A DNA stretch of 64,000 nucleotides, from NCBI GenBank assembly GCA_020698575.1, contig CM036255.1:16952001-17016000 (forward strand). Direction: 5' to 3'. The DNA is from Bostrychus sinensis (taxonomy: Eukaryota > Chordata > Actinopteri > Gobiiformes > Eleotridae). The position numbers and the translations under genes are program-made. This document shows, piece by piece, positions 1 through 12,519 of the stretch; positions within the stretch are counted from its first letter, which is position 1; each line of letters begins with the position of its first letter. Below the pieces are notes generated by a model. It did not search any database. It saw only the letters and a list, made by a program, of their open reading frames with translations, and was not told where the DNA came from.

Positions 1-2650
1 AGAGTGGTGGTCTACTGCAGCCTGGGGATGGGTGCACACACAAACACTCTGCAGGACATAATAAAGCAGGACTTTCCCACATGCATCGTTGGCATTTCCA
101 TCCCTGCTGTGGTGTACTTTACCCAGCTTCACAGCAGAGCTGCACACTGCTCTATGACTGACCCTGGCCCTAGACCTTCAACTTGTCTGCTTTCACACTC
201 AAGAAGAAAATAAGAGGAAATGTCTTGGTTTTGTAGTGCATCATAGTCTGTGACTCCTCTGCAATAACAGAGAAAAAATGACACAATAAGACTGAGAGGT
301 GAGAGAATGAGAGCGAACAGATGCACTACTGAGGAAACAAGATGAATGGGAGGCTCGGGAAGAGGAGGATGTGGAAAGATGAGGAAGAATCTGTGGGGAC
401 TTTAAAGGTGAACAAAGGTGAAGGAAGACCATGCAAGAATAGAAGAATTAGTGATAGAGTGGCTTGCAGTATTTCTGGGCTTTTCAGCCGACGGCCGTGA
501 AGAGGGGATTTGAGTAAAGCTACCAGTTTTTGAGCTGAGTGCTGCAGAAGCGGCCGGCCGCCCGGGGAGAAGGTGTGACACGATCATTAGCGCGTGACGG
601 ATGGTGGCGGGAGGCAGGGAGCGCCAGTACCCGCTACATCATCATCCATCTGCTGCTCTCCTCTAAGCCCCAGCCTCGGAGCCACTCACTCACCAGGATA
701 CCTTTCTTCTCCAGCCAAAGCTGCCTGGCTCATCCACACTGACCAGGCAGGCCAGTGGGAAAATATCCAAACACTACTTGGATGCCCATTGTCGCTAAAC
801 CAAGTTAAATTACGTCTTTACGTCTGGTTCAGTCCCACTCTTGGTAAAAACACTGGATCTCAATTATGACAGGCCTGACCATGGCTTTCACACCATTACT
901 GTACTTTAAGGGACTTTATTTTTTGTCATTTCTTCTATCAGATATTCATTGTTAAAATATGCAATGTCTAAGAAAAATGTCTTATTCTAAAATATGTACA
1001 AAGCAGGAAAATACCGCTCCCCATATCCACTTTGTGTGTATTTATGAGGCTGCAGCTGATATGAAGAGTAGATTTCATTTTTCCTTCCTCAGCTTGCAGC
1101 TCATTAGGAAATGATTCAGTGAGAGACTTAAACCTGGAGAGCAGGTCTCTTTGGTTTAAAATGATTATTGAGTCTTGAAGCAGACACAGCAGAGCCGCCG
1201 TGCTTTGTTTATCCATAATCTGCACAGGCTGTGCCCCTAAGCCTGTAATTGGCTGCTTTTCTGTCTTTCTATAGGGGTATTTCTTCTTACCAGATTTTTG
1301 CTCATAAATACACTCCACCTGTGCAAGCATCTTTCTCTTTCCAAGCAGCCTATAACAGCTCGGCTTCCTCCTGCTGAATGTCTAGGTTAAATAAAACAGG
1401 GTATGAATTATTTCACTGTTCACTTCAAGATAAGCAAAAAGAAAAAAATGTAGGCTGCACATTTAGGTTACATTGTCCTTTGAGTCATCAGCACCTGAGC
1501 AGCAGAGAGCAGCCTCTTTACCAAAGTGACTTGTGGGTGGGACTGCTGTGAGCTCTGCAGATGAACCTAAACGGGGACAAACCACACACAAAAACTACAC
1601 CAACGACTACAGCAACAAAAGCTCTTGTACCAAACTCCAAACTTGCCACCAACAAGACACAACACTGCTGCAGCCCTCACAGGTGTCATTTTGCACAACT
1701 TATTTGACCCATATAACTACACTGAGAGATAACGACGGTTCTTTTGGGACGGGCCCGGTGTTGTGTCCCGCCGCCGGTGGGAGTCGCGTGTGTCGCATTA
1801 CTTTGACCCAGGCTAAGCTGAGACACCGGCTATTTTTATTCGGGGCAGTTGAACCTTCTGCTCCGGCACTTCACTGTGCTGTCAGCTGCTTGTGTACAGG
1901 AGCGGACAGAGGGGAAAACCAAGCAACCACAGCAAAATGTGCACTTTAAACTGACAAAAACACAGAGGGAGAGGCAACTAAAAGCCAATTAAAGTCGTGA
2001 AAAACACTCTCGGGCAACCACGGCAGTAAAGCATGAAGCACCAGCAATACAGAAGTATTTCATTTCCACGAAACATTAAACACAATGGCTTTATCGTGTA
2101 GTACCACTGAGACAAGTCTTTTAATTTCTCCTAAATGGTTATCTTTGGGCTGAAACTTGTGTTTGAGCTCTATAGGCTACACGTTAATGTGCTAGCTCAT
2201 AATTTCCTCTCAGTTATCTTTATACATTTACACCGCCTAGCCCTTGATTGATTTAGCACTGAACTGAAAGCAGCATTCTGAATCAGGAAGAAGATGTCTG
2301 TTCTTCAGTAATTACCCTGCATTAAAACAATTAGGCTAAATGAAACCCCCGGTCCCGAAGGTGGTCAAAACTAAACTAACAATTAAAGCTACTTTAGCCT
2401 GCTGTCAAAATAGGGACCGAACATGACAGTATAAGTTCGCCTATTCAAACTGTCCCATAGATGTTATTGAGATAAACCCCACGGTGCTGCTGTTGCCGCT
2501 ATCTTCACAAAGCCGTGCGTAAAGAGACCGTTAGTTAACAGCTAGTGAAACTAATTTAGCACAATCTGGTTACAACTTCGATTAATACCGAGTAAATCAT
2601 GTGTTTTAACAAGTTTTAATATTATCCTAAGTGACAGTAAAGACAAAAAA
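1..2650. other. Intergenic, no gene recognised
   Basis: I see no exon with convincing protein similarity or paired splice sites here. Open frames of 60-140 codons exist, but they look like chance frames in low-complexity or GC-rich sequence. Two short CpG-rich patches stand out, at about 540-615 and 1740-1800. They could be regulatory, but no promoter or exon structure can be defined from them. Confidence 0.5.
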
Positions 2651-2735
2651 GACAGCATCCCCAGAAAGTCCGAAAATAAGCCGCTGTCACTCCGCGGAGC
2701 GATCGTTACAAGCGGCGGCTTTCTCCGGTCCTTAC

Positions 2736-2970
2736 CGTGAAGAGTGTCCCTCCGCCGCGGGCTGCTGGCGGTGAGGAGTGCGGCTGGACGGCGGGGCTGT
2801 TGGCGGTTGACTGTGAGCTCCGGTGCTCCTCCTCCGCCTTTTGCCTGTCTCCGTCGGAGCAGGAGGAGCTCTGAACCCTGAGCCACGCGCCGACATCAAA
2901 ACCCGGCCCCCGTCCAGCCCACTCCCGCTCTGTCCCGTCCCAGTTTCTACCCTCCTCCGGTGCTTCAAGC
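2736..2970 (-). promoter_or_regulatory. CpG-rich promoter with putative 5' noncoding exon
   Basis: From about 2680 to 2970 the sequence turns sharply CpG- and GC-rich against an AT-rich background. Read on the minus strand it contains a good splice donor, CACG followed by GTAAGG, with the exon ending at 2736. I infer a CpG-island promoter and a 5' exon of a gene transcribed leftward out of the window. The partner gene is unknown: no coding exon follows within the 2.7 kb to the left edge. The open frames crossing the island are arginine- and proline-rich and probably not translated. An unannotated lncRNA is equally possible. Confidence 0.4.
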
Positions 2971-3278
2971 GTCAATTATTACATTATTACCTACTTACAA
3001 CCAATGATGGTAAAGGAATACTTTTAACAAACCACCCCACAATATGACTTTGCTTTGAACACAAGGCCAAAAATATCAATGCTAGCTAGCTAAATTGGTA
3101 AATATTGACACGTAAAGAGTGATGTACTGAAAAAAGTTTATCTAAGATGCTAAAACTTCTAGCCTACTAACAAACTAATGTTAGCTGTAAGGTTAGCCAA
3201 AAATTGCAACATTCTAGGTCAAGATGAACAGTATTGCCCAATATTCAAATTTGTTTAATAGCCAGCTACAATAGTAAA

Positions 3279-3334
3279 AAAAAAAAAAAACACACACACA
3301 CGCGCACACACACACGCACACACACACATACACT
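3279..3334. repeat. A-run followed by (CA)n microsatellite
   Basis: A run of A residues passes directly into an interrupted CA/CG dinucleotide tract. This is a simple sequence repeat with no sign of coding. Confidence 0.95.
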
Positions 3335-5360
3335 ATATAGCTATATAGCCTAAAGAAAATTAAAGACATTCAACTTGCCTATTTTTGCAATAATCAGTAA
3401 TAGATATGTATAGCAAAGGCTGCCTCACACTTGCTACACACCTGGCAGACTGGAAACAATAATGAAATGAGCTGGATTCAGCCCATGTGGCTTGTGTTTA
3501 ACATGTATGTCACTGCAGGCTGTGGGTGTGCAAAGGCTGTAGCCTAATGCATTAATTTTACGAGTCAGCATTTAGATATTTATTTATTTTGGTAAGAACC
3601 AGTGCATATCAAGTAGCTACAATTATTTTAACTTGTCCAAAGTCCTTTCTGAACTACTCTTTGTTGCTCTAGGACCATTTTTGTAAATCCAAACAGATCT
3701 CAAATATAAAGAACACTCATAAAAATACAGCCAACATGTTTGTGAGGTAACAAAAGGTTTTAACTAAGACCTATAAGTAGTTCATACTAGGCTAAATGCA
3801 CCATTACCAATGTCACAAAGTCACAGATAAACAGTTGCAAAAAGACATGCATCTAGGCCTAAATATTGTATTGTAGTCTTTCAACCCAGTCATTATTTTT
3901 TAATGAATTAAATTAAAACATTGATTTAGACCTACATGTCCACAGAGTAGTATTGTCTGTTTTGTTGCCTTAAAAGAGACATAAATCTTCTATTTATGGA
4001 ATGGTTTGGCTTTTCTTAATCCCATACTGAGTTGAACAACCTAACTTAAGTTTCCACAATGAAAATAACAATCTGTGTTCAAACTGCTGGCACATGAAGT
4101 GGTGAGAAAAACTGGCTGCAGTTTCCGTTTCATTTTGAAGTTATGATATTTGGTGTCCTGTTTCTTAGTAGAACATTTGGTAAACCCCCTTCAGAAAAAA
4201 ACAAGACTAGTCAGAAAATATTATATAATATTTCAAGAAATTATGGTAAAGCAAAGAGCAGATTTTCATTAATCCAAGACATATTTTCAGTTCAAATGAA
4301 TTCAGAAACTCCATTATTCAAAGACAGATTTACACATAAAAGATCCCTCAATGATAAATGTACTATAGAGAGACAAAAGCCCTATTCCACTGCTTCACCA
4401 TTGCTCCTTTTGTTCCAAGACTACTTCAACAACCATTAGGTACAGTTGATAGATTTGGGACTAAAGAAAATAAAATACAATTATATTATTTTTACTACTA
4501 TTTGTCAAATTAAACTTCTTCTAAATGTCAAACAATGACAAAATTCTACACTGACTGTAACCACCGAGTATAGAGATGAGTGAGGGCAGGATGTGCGTCA
4601 TCAAAAAGCCTGCAAACACTGCTATGTATGTCTGCTTTCTGTCTACCTGTATTTGCATGTGTGTGCGTATTGCGCATTCACGTGTTACTGGCGTTTTAAT
4701 GACATCATTACCTACTGTAAATCTGAAAATATTACCATAAACTGCAGAGAAAAATGTCAGGAGCGCATAGACACAAGCGCACCTGCTGAGTGTTAGCGGT
4801 ATGGCTGGCATGTGAGGCACAGAGGACAGAGACTTTGCGGCGCTCGCTCTACCATGGCGCGTGCACACACACATACCTCCCGAGTGCTGCTGGCTTGTTA
4901 CATGAACACAGCTCATTAGAAAGTGCACAGCTTACTGTTTATGTGTGTCATACTGTTACATCAGTTCCTCGCTGAGCTGGACTGGTGTCTGTTTAAAGGC
5001 TTTACTGGCAGTGAGATTAACACCAGCCCCAGGAAAGTAGTGAAGGTAATAAAACAACTTTTTAAGAAATAATAACAAGGCAGTAGTGTACACCAGCAAT
5101 TCAAAAGATCAGTTACTCTGATGAATGTAATTCATTCATACATAAACTTACTTCTAATTAGTACCATTAAGGGCCGTGGGTGACTGGCATGCAAACAACT
5201 ATGGGCCCGAGGTAGGGTATATGGAGGCCAGTTAGTCACAGAGATGACCGAGAACTTTTCAACTCTCATTCACTAACAGGCAATTTAACTATTCACTATT
5301 TCAACTATAGATGCATGTCTTTGGATGATTGAAGAAGGCAGTGTAAAACAAAAATTGACT
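3335..5360. other. AT-rich intergenic DNA, nothing recognised
   Basis: About 2 kb of AT-rich sequence with no exon, RNA gene or recognisable repeat. The open frame at 4143-4439 (+) has the composition of random AT-rich sequence and no family resemblance. Confidence 0.5.
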
Positions 5361-6494
5361 TACAACCCAAATTCCGGAAATGTTGGGAAATGTTAGGAGA
5401 TAAGAAATTTTACACTTTTATCCATAAAATGAGCTTATTTCAAATTTGATGCCTGCTACAGGTCTCATAATAGTTGGGACAGTCTCTCCTTTTTAAAACA
5501 GTTTGAAGACGTCTGGGCATCAAGGTTATGAATTTCTGAAGTTTTGTTGTTGGAATTGGTCCCATTCTTGCCTGATATAGGTTTCCAGCATATGTTGCTA
5601 TAAAACTTTATAAAGCTTTTAGAATTCCTAGTTCCTTCCAAAACACGCAAGCGGTCCATACCATATGCACTTATGCACCAACTGAAGGTTGATAACAAGC
5701 TCGAAGGTCTCCCTCTTCTTCAGCCCGAGGACACAGCATCCAACAATAATGTCAAGTTTGGGCTGGACCATAGAACACAGTCCCACTTTGTAACAGTCCA
5801 CATTTAAATGAGCCTTGGCCCAGGACACGACAGCATTTCTGGACCATTTTCACGCATGGCTTCCTTTTTGCATTATAGAGCTTTAGTTGGCATCTGCAGA
5901 TGGCACGGTGGATTGGCACTGACAGTGGTTTCTGAAAGTATTCCTGGGCCCATTTAGTAATGTCATTGACACAATCATGCTGATGACTGATGCAGTGTCG
6001 TCTCAGGGCCCCAAGACCATTGATGATGTTATGCACTGTAGATGATGAGATTTGCAAAACATTGAGGAACATTGTTTTTAAAGTATTCCACTATTTTTTT
6101 TTAACACTCTCTTTCACAGATTGGAGAGCCTCTGCCCATCTTTACTTCTGAGACTCTGCCTTTCTAAGACATCTCTTTTACAGCTAATCATGTTACAGAC
6201 CTGATATCAATTACCTTAATTAGTTGCTAGATGTTCTCCCAGCTGAATCTTTTTAAAGTTTCTTGCTTTCTCAGTCATTTATTGCCCCTGTCTCAACTAT
6301 TTTGAGACCTGTAGCTGGCATCAAATTTGAAACAAATCATTTTGTAAAGTGTAACATTTATCAGTGTAAACATTTGTTATGTTATCTATGTTCTAGTGTG
6401 AATAAAATATTGGCTCATGTGATTTGAAAGTTTTTTATTTTTCATTTTATTCAAATTTTAAAAACATTCCAACATTTCCGAAATTCTTGTTGTA
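5361..6494 (-). mobile_element. Degenerate Tc1-like DNA transposon with long inverted termini
   Basis: The ends are inverted copies: TACAACCCAAATTCCGGAAA on the left, and the reverse complement of the right end begins TACAACAAGAATTTCGGAAA. Further in, the motif GGCATCAAATTTGAAA also occurs in inverted orientation near each end (about 5439-5455 and 6318-6333). The inverted termini are therefore roughly 120 bp on the left and up to 210 bp on the right, longer than simple Tc1 ends. TA dinucleotides flank the element. The minus-strand interior carries broken Tc1-type transposase sequence. The whole is about 1.13 kb and clearly non-autonomous. Confidence 0.8.
5465..6072 (-). pseudogene. Tc1-like transposase relic
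   Basis: Three overlapping minus-strand frames resemble successive parts of fish Tc1 transposases. The first has a helix-turn-helix-like stretch with SSSTVHNIINGL, followed by the typical region RCQLKLYNAKRKP. A shifted frame continues with LWAKAHLNVD-type sequence. The third contains WCISAYGMDRLRVLEGT, which matches the catalytic-core block around the second acidic residue of the DDE family. Frames change at least twice, and the C-terminal catalytic segment is missing or unrecognisable. This is a dead copy. Confidence 0.75.
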
Positions 6495-6679
6495 AAAGCA
6501 AAAGTAAAATGATTTGTAAAGAACAGAATAAGAGGATCCACAGGTATCAAAACCAAATTACAAAAAAGTTGGCAAAATTGTAAACTATGTAAAAGACAAA
6601 ATAAAGAAAATTTAATTTTGGTAGTCTGTATGCGTACTTTAATGTTCTGTATTTCATAATTTGCACTGAGGTCATTGTA

Positions 6680-6960
6680 ATTACCTCACTCCAATGCTTA
6701 AGAGTGCCATATTATTTGGCCTATTTGATGGGACTAGCTCTTTTTGTTTACCATTACATCACTGCTCCAGAGCGTCTTATTGCTCATGTAGACATAGCTA
6801 TCTCCTTTGATCAGTGTGCACCAACGCCAGCGTGTGCATGTGTGTACAAGAGATCGAGTGACACCTCAACAAGTGAGCCTTATAAATATTAATACACCAG
6901 TCATGAATATTCAGAGGGCCGCCTATGAATATTTAAACTATGATGGAGCATGCGGCCGGG
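6680..6960. promoter_or_regulatory. Candidate conserved noncoding element
   Basis: This non-repetitive stretch has the texture of a developmental enhancer: several TAAT/ATTA homeodomain-type cores, repeated TGAATATT and TATAAATATT motifs, and no microsatellite. The call rests on composition only; I cannot show conservation from one sequence. Confidence 0.25.
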
Positions 6961-7380
6961 TGACTAGACAGCCACAGACAAGAAACAGACAAATAGACCT
7001 CCTTCTTTGCTTCTTCACACAAGCGAGAACCAGCAGAGCCCTTCCTTTGAGGCCATATAAATCCTAATTAAGAGTACAACACATGTTATTTCCACCACAC
7101 TGGAAAAGATGCACAATACTATTTGCTATTACAATAGTAGGAACTGTAGGCTCAAACTTTGCTACAAATGCTGATTTTATGAGGTCATTGTGTAAGATAT
7201 CTCCAAAATAGTGTATGATCTACCCACAGTCAAGTCTGCATCACAACAGGGTTTACATTAGAAACCTATCCAGTGATTCTCATTGGCTGGGTACAGACAA
7301 GTCGCTGCTGTGTGAGAATCGCTTACCAATCTGTATGGACACTTCTGGAGGTACTGAAAGAGGATTTTGGGCCACAATAA

Positions 7381-7520
7381 ATGATTTCACACAAAATTAC
7401 CATCCTAATTAGAGCTGTCAGGGAGTGATTGATTTCCCATACGCAGCAGATACCAAGTCTATTATCCATATCCTCTTGCTAACACCAATCGCTGTTGTCT
7501 GGAGGGGCACCTGAGAGTGT
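7381..7520. promoter_or_regulatory. Candidate conserved noncoding element
   Basis: A high-complexity stretch around CTAATTAGAGCTGTCAGGG, with a palindromic homeodomain core CTAATTAG, a TGATTGAT PBX/HOX-like motif, and no coding or repeat signal. Enhancer function is a guess from motif density. Confidence 0.25.
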
Positions 7521-8344
7521 ACAAAACCATGGTGCAACCCCCTGGGGAGAGATGGATGATGAATTTAGATGCGGTGCGTCAGCAAGTCAGAATTACAAAA
7601 CTATGAGCGCAAGGAGAAATAATAGCAGGTTCAAATGTGGGATGGGCTAAGAGTGCTCTGAGCTAAAACTGTAAGGAAGAATGCAACGGCATGAGAAAAA
7701 AAGAATAATACTGCTCCTGACCGCTCCTAAGTTTATTTTCAGATCAATGGCAGTGAGTCACTATAGTTCATCTTCCGTTACATGCACAAATGCAGTGATC
7801 GCGGGTTGGGACCCTGTGGATTACGCTTAATGTGCGCAAGATCTGCCCACCTACACAAATAGTGAATCAGAATGCATAAGAAAATGTATGAAGGTGAAGA
7901 AAGTGCACCTGTTAAGTGATAGACCACAGTGGAGCGATGGCTGTGTGGGTTTGTGGTCTATAACGGATGTTTGACAGACTCTGAGCTCTCCCCTCCTCTG
8001 CCTGCCTTCTCATGTCTTTAGGCAGTGGGCGTAAACTACCTCCTTTTTTCCTCCTAAATGCAGCCTTTTCCATTGCCATCTCCTTTCTCCCCGTCGCAGC
8101 TCGGTCCTTGCTTTTCTATGCATGTTGTTTTTTCGCTTATTGCAAGTTTGACAGGTCTTCAGAGAGAGAAATGCAGAGGGAGAGGAATCAAACAATCTCC
8201 TCAATTAGACAGCCCACACTTGCGTACGTCTGAACTCTATACCATCTTCATCAGCTGTCGCGCTTTTTCATCTCCTCAGTCACAGACACCTTTGTTCCCA
8301 AGTTGAAAACACACTGTTCACAACAAAAGGCAAAGAAAACCATT

Positions 8345-8560
8345 TAGCTTTGAAGAACAGAACGCTGTGACAAGCTTTTAAGGTTTATTTGCATCAAGAG
8401 GAGGGAGTCTCTGCTTTTCCGTCTTAATTGACCCATCAGTTTGTCTGAAATTTGCAAGACTACATGGTGACCACTGATACAAGGGCATTCACTATGCAAA
8501 TGGATCTTTTGGCTGACTTGCTTGTTTATATTTCAAGGCTAAATATGAGCGTTTTAAAAC
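8345..8560. promoter_or_regulatory. Candidate regulatory element with octamer-like sites
   Basis: The segment contains TTATTTGCAT and, about 100 bases on, ATGCAAAT. These are POU/octamer-type motifs in opposite orientation inside otherwise unique sequence. It carries no open frame of note. Confidence 0.25.
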
Positions 8561-8723
8561 TCATGAGGGAAGAAAGCAGATGAGAAAGGTGCTGTTGTGG
8601 TTTACTAGTGCAAAATTGCTCAAACTAAGTGAGAATGAAAGGATTTGGTTATTCTTCTGATGTTAGGAGCATCAACTTTTTTAGTGGCCACTGAGTGTTT
8701 ATGTCATGTTGAAACTTATTAAT

Positions 8724-8832
8724 GGCAATGGCCTTATCTCGCAATGGTAAAGAGATAGTGCCCAAACCTGAACTCAAACCGTGCATCTTCTGGTTCAGGG
8801 GTAAATGCTCTATCCATTGAGCCACAAAGCCT
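8724..8832 (-). repeat. tRNA-derived SINE, copy A
   Basis: Read on the minus strand, the element opens with a tRNA-like head. A box-A-like TGGCTCAATGG lies near the start, and a box-B-like GGTTTGAGTTC follows about 40 bases later, which is RNA polymerase III internal-promoter geometry. A second, diverged copy sits at 17772-17872 in the opposite orientation and shares the blocks TTTA-CCCTGAAC, AAGAT and ATTGC-AGATA-GG-C in the same order. That shared order supports a dispersed SINE rather than a functional tRNA gene; the cloverleaf is not intact. Confidence 0.65.
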
Positions 8833-9639
8833 TATACTGTATATATTTAGCCATATAATGATACAGAATACTTGGTCATCATTCAACAATCATTTTTTCC
8901 TTGAAAATGTCAACCATTTACTGTTATCTTGCCAAACAAACACTGGCAAAAGTATGAAGGGTCTTAAAAGAACAGATACAAAAAGCCAATAAGCCCACAT
9001 ACAGGGACAATGGTCAGCGCTGGAATGAGTGTGTGTGCTGGAGTAATACGCTGGTGCACTGCAGCATACCTGGAGGGCTGAGACCTGTTGATGCAATCAG
9101 TGGTGGATGTCTGGAGTTTTCTCTTTGCTCCCCATCTGTCTTCTCTGCACTTGCCTGTCAACCGCTCTCACAATCCCCCACTTGGAGCTTTCCTCCCACA
9201 AAACCATCCTGCCACCTCTCCTGTCCTGTCCTCTCTGCTTCTCCCTCATTATGTGTACAACACTGTGGAAAGAAAAGGCAGGTTTTGGGAGATAGGGACA
9301 AAAAATATTCCTGAAGTCATTCACACTACCTCATTACACTGTTTTAGTCACTGTTTTACTTTTCCCCAATGCAGCAATTAAATCCATTTTCTTTTAACTT
9401 TCAAACATCAGGCCTCAACTTACACTGACGCCCAAACCTTACAATTATAAACAGATAAAAGTAATGCAGTGCTTTCCAAAATTTGCATCAAGATGGCCTC
9501 TCTTTATATTTTTCCTCCATTTTTCTCCACCATCAGGAAGAACTCAATCTTCCTCCCAGCCTCTCTCTTCTAATTCTCTTAATCATTCCCACCATTCATC
9601 ACGCCCTCTTTGTGCGCTTCCCGACTCCCACCCTGGCAT

Positions 9640-9900
9640 CAATGACCTGGAAGCAGCGAAGCCTGTTCCCTCAGCCGTGGGCATCATGGCCATAAGCTGA
9701 GTCGCAGGGCTATTTATATTTGTTCCTAATGAGGTGAGATTTCTCTACGCCATAGCAACGGTCTCTATGGATACCCTGCACTTGGATACCAGATCCCATT
9801 CTGCTTTAAATGTCTTATTATGGGCTCCGTCTTCCCCCTTGTGTATCGTAGCCTAATTAATTCTGAATTATCGGCCTTTGCTGGGTGAACAGTGCACAAA
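9640..9900. promoter_or_regulatory. Candidate conserved noncoding element with RFX-type X-box
   Basis: The segment is unique, with balanced composition. It contains CCATAGCAAC at 9750-9759, the reverse complement of GTTGCTATGG, which is a good RFX half-site. A partial second half TCTATGGATACC follows a few bases later. A CCTAATTAATTC homeodomain-type cluster lies near 9850. The target gene is unknown. Confidence 0.35.
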
Positions 9901-12510
9901 TGCCCTCAAATTCCCACTGAGCTGACAACATCAACGCAGGTTTACATGAAAAACACATCTGAGGGCCACCGGTCAATTTGCAGCATCAAGTAGATCAATA
10001 GCAAAGCACTTAGGCGTGCAACCTGATGCACAACTCACTTTTTAAAACTGTCAAGTAGACGGGAGCAGAGACCTCTACAGGTGCGCTCATTACTTGATCT
10101 AAAACGCGCACAAGAAGCATCTGTCTTCCTCGTGGCGCGCCAGGCTGATGATGGGCGCGCTATTGATCAGGTTTGAGCAAAGTGAGGAGCAGGTTGAGGC
10201 GGTGGGGACCCGAGACTGCGCTGCTCCGATCATTAGGAGATCTCAGAGACTTGAGGTCACGCAGGTGCACAGACCCAACATCTCGTTTCCTGCCGTAGAG
10301 TGAGACAGGCGCTCAATAACGCGACAGAGCAACTTCGCGGGAAAAGCCACACAGCCTCTGCGCCTTTGTATTTACAGTAAGACTTGGAAATATTCACTAC
10401 TTTCTCCCAATGACAGACGCTCCCAGACAGCTGTGTGCGCCTGTACTCACACGGGTACACACACAAATATACACACGCTGACAGGTGCTGCATTGTTATG
10501 GCATGTCCAACTCTGGCAGCTTGTTTTCCTCAGACCTCTCACCCTCTGTGATGACTCAGAGACGGGAAAATGAAAGGAGAGGCATGTGCAAGGGGGCAGC
10601 GGAGAGGGGGCGTCCACTGACAGGAGGGGACAGTGAGCCCGAGTTAGCTTAAGCACAAGAAGGTTAAGTAAATCTTATCATTAATGCTATGTAAAGAGAT
10701 TGCTTTGACCTCTGCTTTGGCTGTCTGCATATGCAAGCCTGTGTGCACGCGTCTGGCCTTTGTCCTAGTGAAGCAGGTGGCAGCAATGACGTCTGTCTCC
10801 TTCCCAGCAGAGAGCACGAGCGCGCACGCACAAACACGCTTTCCCACCCCTCGCGCTCGCCGTTCTCCGGTGTCATTCCCACTAGATCCTTCCTATCGTG
10901 CTTGAAATTCACTCATCATATCGGGTGGCCACAGTGTACCGCGCGCTGACACAAGCGCACGCAAAAAAAAAAAAAAGAAAAAAAAAGAAAAAGACGCCCA
11001 CGCGCCCCTCACGCACAAATCAGTGGATGGACATGATTATACAAGCGGAACCTGACAGCAGGAACAAGTAACTAAAAAAAGAAACACGAAAAAGAATATA
11101 AAACGCTTATTTGCCTGTGTTGTATAAGTGCGTTTCATCTTCCCACTCTCGCCTATACCCTCACCCACACAGGTTAGATCCAATAGCTGGTGCCAGGCCT
11201 CTCTATCTTTGCAACACAATCATGGCCGTGTGAAGGAATATTGCAGTGGAGTTTTTCATAATTCCTCTACACGCCCACACGCACGCGGAGTCGGGGGAGA
11301 GCGCGGGATGGGGGTAAAAGAAAATGAAAAGGAGAGGAGAGGTGAAGGGGGTGCGGGAGTGCTCGTGAGTACCAGGAGGTAGTTGTTATAGTAACTGCGT
11401 ATATACCTGTCAATCAAAGCTATTTCAGGCATCTTGTTTTTTATGGGAGAAAAATTAGGCTACACACACACAAAACAAAAAACGCATGCACCAGGGCCAG
11501 AGAGCTGCGACAAAATGATTAACCAACGCACATAAACTGTTACTTCAACTTGCAACTGCAGATGCAAAAGATGATGCAGGCGTTAAAACAAGGTGTGCTT
11601 TCAACAATGACTGGACAAGTAAAGGTACATTTCACTATTGATCTAGGAATAATTAAATTAAGCATAACCAAAAGATTTAAGCTCGACTTCGGTGGCGGAA
11701 AGTGTTGGAAGAGAAGAGAGTGGGAGTAAGAATAGTTTAGGCACCAATATGGCTGAGTGCTGAGTTTGGAAGCACACGCATTAGGCAGAAGGTAATTAAT
11801 ACCTGTCACTGCGGTGCTCTGTTTTGCGCCTTTATTCGGTTTCAGACCAATTAAAATATGACACTCCTCCGGTGGAGAATGTCTTGTTAAAATTAAGCAC
11901 CCGAGACGCACAGACACCTTTGATAAACACATCCACAGCTACAATTGGCTTTGGCAGCGATAGATAAGATAGGATAGAGGGGGAAATGTTGCTTGCAGTG
12001 TGTACGTTTCGTGTCACTTCCAGTACAGTGTTGTTAGGAGTGATTAAAAGTGTGTACGTTTTCTTTGTGGGTTTGCACTATACAACAAACGCGCAAACAA
12101 TGAAAATCGGAGACATAATGTTATAAGACGTTGCAAGACATTGTGACCAGTGTTGAGAGCTCACTGCCAATGATTTGTGGACAAATGGTAAGGAAATAGG
12201 CAAGTGGAGAGAGCAACTGAGGATATATAACGACAGGTGGTGTACAGAAAGCAAAATATGATGAAGGGTGTTGATGGAAAGAAAAACAAAGAGTGGAAAG
12301 AGCTAAGGGGGAATGTGAGTGAAATATGGTGGTGTTTTTTAAAGAGTTGGGATGATAAGAAGTGGGGAAAATGGAGAGAGGTGGAGTGATGGATGCAGGC
12401 AGGGGACCAGCAGCTTTCTGCCAACATCTCCATGCATCCTTCCAGACATCACACTGTGCTACCATCTGCTTCAGCCTCTGCCACATACACACTTAAAACA
12501 CACACAAAGA
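9901..12510. other. Intergenic, CpG-enriched patches, no gene recognised
   Basis: Several patches carry dense CpG (10080-10210, 10800-11010, 11270-11310), including paired GGCGCGCC/GCGCGC palindromes near 10133-10160. A long purine tract lies at about 10963-10994. No spliceable exon with protein similarity was found. The open frames at 12121-12492 and 12161-12433 (-) are serine/histidine-rich low-complexity frames. Confidence 0.45.
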
Positions 12511-12519
12511 GGAAGGAGG

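Noticed and set aside
1533..1949. 138-codon open frame (+) and the 120-codon frame at 968-1330 (-)
   Set aside because: Threonine/serine-rich or mixed composition without domain similarity; no flanking splice sites fitting a larger gene.
2551..2975. Overlapping Arg/Pro-rich open frames (-) over the CpG island
   Set aside because: GC-rich sequence keeps frames open by chance; the donor inside points to a noncoding leader instead.
4143..4439. 98-codon open frame (+)
   Set aside because: No domain, no neighbours, AT-rich random composition.
8724..8832. Functional tRNA gene
   Set aside because: Box A and B are present, but stems do not pair well and a diverged dispersed copy exists, so a SINE fits better.
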